The notes below the pieces were generated by a model. The model saw only the letters and a program-made list of their open reading frames with translations. It ran no database searches and was not told the DNA's origin. Below are positions 9,099 to 19,350 of a DNA stretch of 64,000 bases, in pieces. Position numbers and translations under genes: made by a program. This DNA comes from Yamagishiella unicocca (taxonomy: Eukaryota; Chlorophyta; Chlorophyceae; Chlamydomonadales; Volvocaceae): the NCBI GenBank assembly GCA_003116995.1, contig BDSL01000020.1, positions 744,001 through 808,000 on the forward strand, given 5' to 3'. Each line of letters begins with the position of its first letter. Position 1 is the first letter of the stretch.

Positions 9099-11558
9099 TC
9101 AAACCAAGAAGCAATGGACGCGTATTAAACAGATGGTGCAGTTCACCCAACAACATCACTGGTAGATGGCAAGGCTATTGGGCCCTACTAGGAGCCCATC
9201 AAATGTCACCATCATCACCGCCACCACCCAGACATGTAGCTTCCTCCAGTGATGAGCTGTGGCGACGAACGTAACAGGCGACCTAACACGCGCAGCTGTG
9301 GAATACACAGCACCCAACAGCGCAGTTTACGACAAAGCGAGTCCATACAGTGGGAAATGGCGAGGAAACGCGTGGACACGACATAGGAGAAGGGGTGTGC
9401 ACACCCACATGCACCCGGGTCACTCCCAAGGCGGCAAATGCACCCGGGTCACTCCCAAGGCAAGTTTTGCCACGCTTACTGAGTTCTTACGTCAGAGGCA
9501 GTCATGCGCTGCGGCCGGTTCGTCTATGGTTCCATTAGAAATATGGTTCACAAAGAAGCACAGTATTCCTTTCCAGCCAGGTATCCCAGAGATCGGGCAC
9601 TGACCAGGTGAGGCCACTTCCGGGTCATAAACCCGTGATTCAGCACGCTGGGCGTCCGGACGCGATGCAAGCAGTACAGGGTCCATTCCTGCCGAAAGCC
9701 GTTGTCACCCAGCATACATCACATCAAGGACTGCGACGCCCTGCCCTATTTCGGCGGGGCCGAGGGCCTGGCTTGCTGCATGCCCGGGTAGGGTTGCTGG
9801 TATTGTTGCTGCTGCGGCGGTCCTGGGTAACCTGGCTGTGGCGAGTACCCCTGCTGTGGTTGGTACCCCTGCTGTGGTTGGTACCCCTGCTGTGGTTGGT
9901 ACCCCTGCTGTGGTTGGTACCCCTGCTGTGGTTGGTACCCCTGCTGTGGCTGGTACCCCTGCTGCGGAGAGTACGCCTGCTGTGGCGGGTACCCCTGCTG
10001 TGGTGGGTACCCCTGTTGGCCGGGCTGCGGCATTTGCACCGGCACGAGGGCCATGAACTGTTGCTGCTGTGGGGCCTGTGTCGCAGCACCACCACCAATT
10101 GGCTGACCGCCTGCGTCGCACACGGCAACACAGCGGGTAAGCAGGATAGTCCGCCAAAAGTCATATTTTTGGCTGGGCCCAAGCTTGACGTACCAACACC
10201 TACACGTGGGGCTGGGCAGGCAGACATGTGCTCACGCAAGAGGACTTGCAAGACTTGAGGGCCATTGCGTGATGATAAGGACATGAGACACGATGGGCAC
10301 AATGATCGAGGACACGCACAGCAGGATCGTCCTACTGTGCTGCCCGACGCAAAACCCCACGCACCCCGACCGCATCCTCGGATGACGAGCTCCCGATGCT
10401 CTTGGCACAGGGCACAGGACGTGCAGCACCAAGTAATCTGCAATACAGGGGCAAAAGGGGAGGGACGAGCGGGGAAGCCCATGAGCCGCAGGTCTCCCTT
10501 ACATGGGGTCGGTGCAGACGAAGCTACGCTTTGCATGCGGCCTTGTGAGCTAGACAGCGCGCCTCTTCTCCTTTGGGCCGGCTGCACACGAAGCCAAGGA
10601 TCGATGCGGTGTAAAGCTACATTCTGTGACCGCGTGCCTAGAATCGCGATCTTCTCTTCCCCCCAACACAAGGTCCCACCCGGCCCTACCATGAAGTCCT
10701 GGCACCCGTCACCCCTGCAGCGCAGAGCAAAACAGACAGAGGCGGTTTCAGCGCCGAATTGTACACTTTCGAAGCCAGGACAAAACGCCGGTCGGCAAGC
10801 AGCTTAGTTGTGCTTACGGGATGTTGTACTTGTTCCTCAGCCATCCGCGAGCCATGGTGTGGATGATGCACGGGAAGCCGAGCCACGCCAGACCTATGTA
10901 CGACCAGGTAGCCGCATAGCAGTCTCCGCCACAACACACCACCTGGACAAAAGGAGCACAGGGCGACACGGGTGAGGGCGTAAAATGGTAAAACCAGCAG
11001 CCGAGCATGCAGTGGCCATGGCGATGAATTGAATGCATGTTGACGAGCAGGGCGACGACCTATTTCAGCTAGAAGCTCAAGCACCCCCTTGCTTACGGCG
11101 GGAGGCATGCGTTCCACGTTGGAACCGTATGCGCAGCATGTGCAGCACCAGGCGTAACCTGCAGGCAGCGACCCAGTGACGAAGACGTAAGTGTTGCAAC
11201 CTTGCAGGCGCTTTGACGTCCCATGCGTTGTATTAAAGCAGGCCAGTCCACGACTGTATGGTGGGTGGATGGAGGACGAAGGCAGCAGCTGCCGGCTAGC
11301 TGCATCTGTGTTCCCTTTCCTCGCAAGACTTACAGCAATTACCACATCCTCCTGGCTCTGCGCAGCAGTCGCATAGACCTGTGCTCCAGTCATTCTTCGC
11401 AGGCGCCGGCGTTGACATCCTCGAGTCAATATATTTCGAAGCGCTTAACTTTTTGGATTTGGACCTCCAAAGGGTTGCAGGATTTCATCGTATAATCTAA
11501 AAAGAGCTATTGTGAAATATGTACATATATATATCTATGTATAGGTTGTGGGTGCGCT
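9099..11558. repeat. Segmental duplication, copy B (holds PLAC8 gene 2)
   Basis: Counterpart of 828-3350. Colinear with it through all exons and introns, with scattered substitutions and small indels, for example a GCACCCGGGTCACTCCCAAG unit present twice at 9414-9460. At 11558 it is interrupted by the Mutator-like element and resumes at about 15293. Confidence 0.85.
9746..11418 (-). CDS. PLAC8-family cysteine-rich membrane protein with GYQPQQ-repeat tail, copy 2
   Basis: Six exons on the minus strand: 11334-11418, 11097-11158, 10818-10942, 10690-10714, 10236-10437, 9746-10110 (287 aa). Exon structure and phases match copy 1. The protein starts [18 protein letters not shown]; the PLAC8 core continues through [48 protein letters not shown] and [13 protein letters not shown]. 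It therefore keeps the cysteine in the micro-exon that copy 1 has lost and looks like the more canonical of the pair. The tail contains six GYQPQQ units plus GYPPQQ and GYSPQP variants, whereas copy 1 is nearly all GYPPQQ. The Mutator-like element sits only about 140 bp upstream of the start codon, so its promoter is probably altered. Membrane localisation is inferred from the family and the hydrophobic stretch in exon 3. Confidence 0.87.
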
Positions 11559-11732
11559 GGTTGCGTCACCCTGGGGCACCACGTTTAGTGACGTACAGGG
11601 GGGAAAATTGAAATCCAAGCCCAGGCCGCATCTTCTTCATTTCTTCACAAACAATCCTATTATCTTGAGCCAAATCGAGCTTGCTGTAAGAAGAAGTCAA
11701 TGGGAAAGACGGACCTGCATTTCACGCTGAAA
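11559..11732 (+). repeat. Left terminal inverted repeat of the Mutator-like element
   Basis: Pairs with 15112-15283. In both arms one frame stays open and translates to TTFSDVQG, LKSKPR, HLLHF and IELAVRRSQ with substitutions between arms. Confidence 0.88.
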
Positions 11733-12293
11733 TTTGTCAATTTCCAGAACGCAGAGGCTTTACACCATTAAGCAAAGTAAAATGAAGGCATTATGTGTCA
11801 ACATTGTATCGTAATGGGAGCAACCAGCGCTTTGCACAGCAATCACATTGCGAACCGTGCAAGTATGCAAGCATACCCACAACGCAGGTAAACAACAATA
11901 TTACCATCACCCAATTAGATCGACAACCTTCACTTGACATCATCGATGTATCCACGCCTCTGCTGATACGGAAGCAGAAGTTCCTTCGGACATGGGTAAC
12001 TTGGCCCCGCCGGCAGCGGTGCATGCATGCAGTGTGGCCGGCACAGGCACAGCTGGTAGATAGCTCAGGCAGCCCCGGCGTTTGAGGTAGGCGGCGCACG
12101 CAGGGGGCTCAGGTGACACGCACAGGAAGCCTGTAACCGTTCAGGCGGCGGCAGCACACACGGACGGATGGAGGCCGTACGTGTACATGGGGCAGAAGGC
12201 GGCGCAAACAGTGCGCGCAGAAACAATTTTTGCTGCCGCGGGCGGACATCACCTGCTAAAAGCCCTAAATGAACGTACGCATGCATTGCATCC

Positions 12294-12325
12294 AATGCCG
12301 TACGTGCGCACGCACGTACGGCATT
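12294..12325. repeat. 32-bp perfect palindrome
   Basis: Two 15-bp arms, AATGCCGTACGTGCG and its reverse complement, are separated by CA. It would form a cruciform or a tight hairpin. It lies inside the Mutator-like element, just before repeats of GGCATCTGCC at 12380-12510. Confidence 0.85.
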
Positions 12326-12807
12326 TTTCTGGTATGCATGGCAGGGCATGGCGGCAGCAGTATCTATCTCCCGGCTGCAGCTGGCATCTGTCGCAGCGGG
12401 CATCGCATCTGCCGGGGCCGGCATCTGTCACAGCGGGCATCTGCCGGGGCTGGCATCTGCAACGCAGCAACTGCTGGCATCTGCCAGGCGGGGCTGGCAT
12501 CTGCCGGTGTGTGTGGATGCATGTATGCATGCGCACGCAGTTGCACGCAGCTGCCCTAGCCTTCCTACCTACCTGCTTTTCTGCAGCACAAGCAGCAGCT
12601 GTTGCTTGGTGCTGCGAGTTGGGGGCGCAAGCAGCGGCAGGGCGGCAATAGCTAGGCACGGGAAAGGTATAGCTAGCTAGGCACGGTAGTAATGTCTTTG
12701 ACTATGTACGTATACACGGCAGTGGATTAGCTTCTTGCTTGATGGGATGGCCCGGTGGCGCTGTTGGAGCCTGCAATATAGAACAGCAGCAGCAGCAGGT
12801 TGGGGTG

Positions 12808-13515
12808 GTTACTGTACAGTATGTACGTTCTGTGTGCAACGTTGTAGATAGGCCGAACGGCAGTTGTCGGATTTCCAAGGATTGGGTTGCGGTGGCCCTC
12901 AGGGTTGGCTTACTTGCTTGCTTGGCTGGAACCCGGCGGATTGCACCCCACCTGGCGGAGCAGCATTCCGACTGAGAAGCGTATCGATTCTCGCCGTGCG
13001 CTTTGGAGGTCGGGGTCATTACTGTATGTATGTGCTGTGTGCAACGTTGTAAGCCGAATGGCCGTTGTCATGTTTCCTAGGGTTTGGCTGCGGTGGCCTT
13101 CAGGGCCCGCTTGGAGCCCCGTCGGATTGCATCCCACCTGGCGGAGCAGCATTCCGACTGAGAAGCGTATCTATTCTCTCGGTGGCGGCTAAGCCGCAGT
13201 TCCATGGCGGTTGTCGGATTTCCTGGGGTTGGGCTGCGGCGGCCCTTTGGGCTGGCTTGGAGCCCCACCAAACGGACTGCACCCCACCTGGCGGAGCAGC
13301 GACCAGACTCGGCGCCGTAATGATTCTCTCCGCGCGCTTTTGGGGTTGGGGTTAATACTGTATGTATGTGATGTGTGCAAAGTTTTAGGCCGAGCGGCGG
13401 TTGTATTATTTCCTGGGGTTGGGCTACGGCGGCCCTTTGGGCTGGCTTGGAGCCCCACCAAACGGACTGTACCCCACCTGGCGGAGCAGCAACCAGACTT
13501 GGCGCCGTAATGATG
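12808..13515. repeat. Diverged tandem repeat, unit roughly 150-200 bp, about four copies
   Basis: Successive segments share ACTGTATGTATGTG, GTGTGCAA, GGCGGTTGT, TTTCCTGGGGTTGGGCT and CCCCACCTGGCGGAGCAGC. Copies start near 12808, 13015, 13190 and 13350, and the third is internally shortened. All reading frames through it repeat one another, so they are not taken as genes. Confidence 0.8.
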
Positions 13516-15111
13516 CAAGCAGCTGTATGAACGACACGCAATTTCCAACTTGCCTGCTGGTCGCGTCGAATACAGTAACGACAAAGTCCCAGGGCTTCCA
13601 AAGCTGGTGTTTCGGGGCTGTGACAGCAGCCGCAAGGTGATGTAAGTCACGACCTCGCTCGCCAGTGCATACTCCGCCAGAATACTGCTGCGCAATCGCA
13701 CGTTAGCATACCTTCTTTGACACTGGGGGGCTGGTAGGAGACTTGGGGTCCATGGTCTCCTCCTTGATGAAGTGCTATACTTGCGGAACTGGCAATGATT
13801 CATAGGCAACTGCCCTACTGGTTCTCTCTTAATTTACTCCGTCTTATCAATTACTGTAATCTCCGCATATCCTTGGTATTTATAGATTTCACTGCTCACA
13901 AACGTGTGACTTTCCTTGCGTACGGGCTCTGCCGACACTGTGCCGGAATCCTCCAAAGACGGGAACCGTCTTCTTCGTGAAGGAGGTGATCGGGTATATA
14001 TGTTATTTTCGGTTTAGTATGCGTGGATGGAAGGGCGTGTGGAGGATGGGATCGCGTGCTGTCCTCGGGCTGGACTTGACAAATGGCCTTGGCGTACCTG
14101 CTGGGTTGGCATTCTTGTGGGGAACCCGCGCGCTGTTGAACCCACTACTGCCAGCGTAGCGCAATCGCGCGGTTTTGTCAGCTGGCGCTCTCTTACATCG
14201 CCCCCCGTCCGCTAGCATACTTTTATAGCCAACCCAATTTGGTACCAGCAGGGACATGCTGCTATTCCTCTTGCGTTGTAGGGCACTGTGAGTTGCGCTC
14301 GTCCGGCCTACCTGCTGTATGAAATGCCTGTTAGGGGTATCCATTGGTTTGCATCTGCCAGGCGGCAATCCTGTCCATTCGCGGCTGCTGTTTCCCGGTC
14401 ATTTTGCGATCTTTTTGCGCGCAGCTTCCCAGCCCCCGCTGTAAATTGCGTGTACTGGGGGACTTTTATTGCGCTCCCGGCCATGCGGAAATGCGGCCCG
14501 TCTGGGCTGCTTCTCCAGCAGGCTCCAGCCACTACTTTTCGGCATCGGCGGTAGAATATACGGGCTCGGTGGTCGTATTACACGGTCCCGGCCCTCTCCA
14601 CATACGATCTCGGCTTTTTTAAGCAGGGAAAGGCATGACGAGCATCCTCCGCGCAGCTTCCCCACGCTCGCTTGTAATTTTGCCTTTTAGGGGTGTCCGT
14701 TCTGCAATCGGCCATGTGGTTCTGCGTTCCGTGTGTGGAGTTCATCTGGCCAAAATACGAACAGTTTATTCGGCATCGGCGGTAGTTTCATACGAGCTCG
14801 TCTGGGGAAAATCTCGCTACAATGGCCCATCGGGCCCGCCTGGTTGCGCTTCCGCGCTTGAGCCGTTCTGGCTCCCTTGTAATACTCGCATTCTCCTTAA
14901 ATATTTCACGTCTACATCATTGGCAGTATCAACATCCTTAAACCTTACGTATTAATGCAGTATTGATATTTACAGTCGCGCTTTGCGTTAAACGCTACTC
15001 GCATTGTCAGCAAAATTGGCACCTGGGCTTCTTCTTCGTTGTCGGGCTCATGTTATAAGCAACACAAGTTATTAGACGGCGTTTCGTGACGTTCTGCAAG
15101 CGGTGCGGCAA

Positions 15112-15283
15112 CCAGCGTGAAATGCTGGTCCGTCTTTCGCATTGACTTCTCCTTACAGCAAGCTCGATGTGGCCCGTAATAATAACATTGTTAGTTAAGA
15201 AATGAAGAAGATGCCGCCTGGGCTTGGATTTCAATTTTTCCCCCTGTACGTCACTAAACGTGGTGACCCAGCGTGACTGAACC
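15112..15283 (-). repeat. Right terminal inverted repeat of the Mutator-like element
   Basis: Reverse complement of the left arm with scattered substitutions. The outermost bases, read inward on the minus strand, are GGTTCAGTCACGCTGGGTCA. Confidence 0.88.
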
Positions 15284-15335
15284 GGGTGCGCTCCCTCAGG
15301 CAAGGGAGTCAGACGTACGGCGCACAAGGCAGCCC

Positions 15336-18300
15336 TGCTTTCTGCCATGTCCCTCTGTGCATCTTCTGCTGACAATCTTCCAACTGTGTAATTTCTTAAA
15401 TAATTGCGATGCGAAGGTTGGATGGGACGACCTTGCCTGGCTCCTCGCTGTTTACCCGATGCCCCTCTGGCTGCCTACTAACCATTTGTCCCTGGCTGCT
15501 TACTTTATAAGGATTGCAAATCGTTTGTCCCTTGGGCTTGCGCATACTTGCTTCCAGGGAGTCCTAGGGTCGGACACAACTTGTCAGCTTGTAAGGCGCC
15601 TTATACGGCGCCATACATGCGTCGACAGGCCCCCCTCCCCCCGACAGGCCACGTTGCGGTGGCGTGCTTAGCAGGCGCTACACAAGCGAAGTACATTTCG
15701 ACAAAGGGGTTGGACGCGTCAGGAAACGTAGTAGGGCCGCCATGTCCTTTCACCTCTGGGACCACTGTGGCGCGATCATTTACTGACGACCACTCCTCCA
15801 ATGTGTGGATGCTGAGCTGAGCTGTGAAAGTTTCAACGGTGGCACCCAGAGGTCCCCGTGGCAGGTTGGATGTGCGCCGCACACAAGCAAGGGCCCGACC
15901 CATGGGCCCTGCCAGACATCGCTATATCACTGCCCATGGACCCTATCCCAGGCGATGAACCCAACCTTCTACGCTACCTATTCGACAGGACGTTTCCACT
16001 TCTGCGGCAGATGGTCACCACAGGGACCAGCGGTTCGCCACCTATCCCCCAAACCCTGTCTGGGGCTGCCTGGGCTGCATGATCCTCACTCCCACATAGC
16101 CCTGCGTATGCAGCATCGAAGCCCCCGCCCAACCCTGTTCCATCTGTTCCCGGATCAGATGGAGTGCTTTGCGCGCCACCGACGCAGGCCCACTCACGCA
16201 CCGACGGCATCGCCAGCTGGTAGCACGCAGCGCTGTACACGCGCTGCTGACGTGTCCGTCGTACTCCGCGTACGCCGCGTCTAGCCCAACTTGCCGCCGG
16301 GTGACAGTCAGGGTAAATGAAACCCAGGAACAAAGGCGGCCGGCCTGCCGCGGGGCCGCGTCGCCTTGCCCAAAACATGCAGCTGCCTTTCCAAGCTTTC
16401 AGGTGCTTTGCGGTGCCAGGCGGTGCGGCCTTCGATGTCAGGGACCCGAGATCGCCCAGGTTACAGTGCGTCAGACGCAGTGCGTCTACCGGTATCCATG
16501 TCAGATGAAGGGATGCCGGAGAGTTGAATGGAACTGGCAGTGGCACTATGCCTACCCCCAGTGCCTACCACAGCTGCTTCCAGCTGCATGCTTCGTAGGG
16601 TTCATTGAAAGGGTCCTTCAAGGCCCCCCATATCGGCGGACCTAGTGCTTCGTCGCGTTCATTTGTTCTCGAAAGGCTTACCTATCTTGGCTGCCGTCGG
16701 GCGCATCGGAACAGCGTTGCGGCACTCCGCTCCGGAAACCTGCACCTGCTTTCCGAGTCCCCAGCGCTACAGGGTTTTACACCAGTATATTTTGTTCACA
16801 CGAGCTTGCAAAAATACATGCATGTTGGCAAGACTCGCGTGCCAGCACGTGCCAGCGCCTACTTTGATGAGCCAAGTCCGCACTGGGCCGTGTTACGCGC
16901 GCTGACGCGCCGCTGACTTAATTAATGTGCACAAACTGCAAATAATTTATTTACGTATATGAATTTGCAAAAAAAGGCGGCCCCGGCGCGCCTTTAGCCT
17001 GCGTGCGGGCCGACACGGGACGGTGATAACGGATAGACCCCACTGCTCGCTTTGAATTGCTAAGTGTTCCCCCCTCCCCTCCACGCAGAAGCGTGACCAG
17101 ATGAGGAAATTCTGCATCACAGCAGCGTTGAGGGGTAGCTGAGCGTAGCTGAGGCATGCCGCGTAGGATGGCCGTTGCGCGGCGAAATCATCGTGTGCTT
17201 CCTCTATTACTTGTTGTATGGCGTATAAAAATTCTAGTTGATAATTACATGTTTTTCGTATGTCCCTACGGGCTCGCGCTCGCCCCTCGCGGTGTTCGCT
17301 GACGCCCGCCAACCTGCCAGGAAGGGGTAGGCAAAAGATGCCGCTCCTACCTTGCTGCCTTGAGGCCGGTTGGCGTTTGATATGAACATAGCTTCTAATT
17401 CTACAGTTCGTGGTGACGAATTGGCGAACTACATGTTCGCATGTTCTATTGCTGCTGTCTGGCTGGTTCCGCGTGGCTTCCGCCGAAATGCGCCGCTGCG
17501 CGCTGCGTCGTTCTGCCCGAACTTTCAGCTCCAAGAATTCATACCGTAATCCAATTTTTCCAATGCACCCCCAACATTAAGGATTAGGAGGTAGGAGGGA
17601 TGGATGGCGTGCCCTCTCCCAGCTGCCCCAACCAGCTCCAGACAACGCCTGAAAGGCGTCGTACTCCAAGCAACGCCCGCTCTCCAGACCTCCTCCCGCA
17701 TCCGGCGCAGTTCGGGAAACTATGTGGGTGGCAGGCTGGAAGGCAACCTGGCACTGCCGGTACCACTATCGCTGAACAAGAGCAGGGCTTACCCGCGCTG
17801 TCCTGCCTTCGCGAAGGTTCCTCCATCCCCTATCACGAACTGTTCCTGTATCCTCCGACACGCACCAATACACTCCACACGGACGCTGGGACAGGCCTAT
17901 GTCAGTCCCGGCACTTCGTTTGGCCATGTCAAGCCACGCCCTGGTGCCTCATGTTAGGTTCCTCCCGGTGTTCTCCTGTATTCGGCAACAACCCCAGTCC
18001 CCCACGCGCTTCCTTTCCACAAACACCAGGTCGCGGCCCCGTCAGGTCGGTTTATGATACGTTGCAATCCACATGAACGATAAGTTCGCTTGCGCCGTAC
18101 ACTTGGCGTGTCTTCCCAAACCATGAGCTGGTGTTGGCACCAAGTCCCGCCTCACGGTTTCGTTGAGTCGACATTCGAGCTGAGAGATCTACAGTTTTGC
18201 GTACAGTTTTGCTCGTCCGCGCCGACCTTGCCATCACTTGCCGACCAACCGCCCTTCGGTCCCGCCATTTGCTACGTGGTGAAGGTTCGTTGGCACTGCA

Positions 18301-19350
18301 CTCCAGGTTATTGCACGTCCGGGGCTACTCGCGGCTCAGTTCCGTCAGCACACGGCGCAAGCACGCCCACTGGTACTCATTCAGCCGTGTTCAGCCGAAT
18401 GAGGGGATGGATGACGCGGACGGATTGACGCCGTCCCACGTTGCCCGCCACACGGTACCACCGACGGCTTCTTCAGGATGGCCGTCGACGAACGCTGCCG
18501 CATGCTTACAATAACTTGTGCATGGGCGAAAGGTGACATAACCCGGAAAAAACACAACTCATCGCCGCAAGAAAAGTGGTAAACGCACGATCAGCATCCC
18601 CCTTACCTGTCGAGGCACCTCAACCATCACTGCGCAGCCGTCACACCACATGTAGCAGCCCTTCCCCGTCCGACGCGACCAAGTGCAGAACATACTCCTG
18701 TCGCGAGCCTAGTGATCCGGAACACAGACGCACGACGCACAGCTAGATGTTAACTAATGGTGGCCGCACCACTCGGATCTACATACCCTGCAACCTGCAG
18801 CCGAGTTTTAAAAGCAACTTTTCACTTGCCGCTAGAATGCTCACCGTATGAATCAATGCCTGTACTCTCCATGTGGTCTCCATGTGGTCAAGCACGCTGC
18901 GTCCGCCTAATTTCGAGGCGAATGGGGCTTTCAACGCCCACGGACACCACACGGAGCTATTGGCCAGTCAGACAGCAGCGTCCACCACCCCCACCCGCGT
19001 GCACACCTGCGCCTCCTACGCCGCGAAATCACCAACCAGGCAAACCAGCCAACTGTATCGCCCAACAGGCTCGCTTCGGCATCCCAGACGTAGGTGATTC
19101 CCTCCCCCATCAACCACCAACCACCAACCAATAACCAATAACCGCGATGCGCCAACCCAACAGGCGCACACGCGGGAAGCCAAGCCGACTGGTAAGGGCC
19201 CCGGGATGTTCACGCGCCCCCGGGGGGCATGAAAACAGCAGGAGTAAACCGAAAAGAAAAAGTTCCGACCCCCCTGATTTGTAAATAAATACCCTCTCCT
19301 CGTGCGGCGCTGAGCGCGTTTGGTACCCGTCACGTCCGTGTCCTCCCGAG
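15336..19350. other. 4-kb stretch without a supportable gene
   Basis: Many short frames exist on both strands, the longest being 195 codons without an ATG at 16947-17534 minus. None shows a known domain, a signal peptide plus splice structure, or agreement between neighbouring frames. The frame around 15898-16080 (AISLPMDPIPGDEP...) and the one around 18197-18514 read like decayed protein sequence, possibly transposon-derived, but I cannot identify them. The 3' end of the Kazal gene transcript should lie at the right edge. Confidence 0.45.

Larger units (their letters stand above)
11550..15292. mobile_element. Mutator-like (MULE) non-autonomous transposon with long TIRs and 9-bp target duplication
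   Basis: The element spans 11559-15283 (3725 bp). The direct repeat GGGTGCGCT flanks it at 11550-11558 and 15284-15292. The ends are inverted repeats of about 172 bp (11559-11732 and 15112-15283), highly similar but not identical, containing CACCACGTTTAGTGACGTAC. Long TIRs with a 9-bp duplication are the hallmark of Mutator-like elements. PLAC8 copy A keeps the unoccupied site GGGTGTGCT at 3307-3315 followed by CCCTCAGG, exactly as the right flank here. No transposase frame is recognisable inside, so it is non-autonomous. The interior holds a palindrome, a minisatellite and possible captured gene pieces. Confidence 0.9.

Noticed and set aside
16947..17534. 195-codon minus-strand frame
   Set aside because: No ATG start, no domain, no splice structure; expected by chance in GC-rich DNA.
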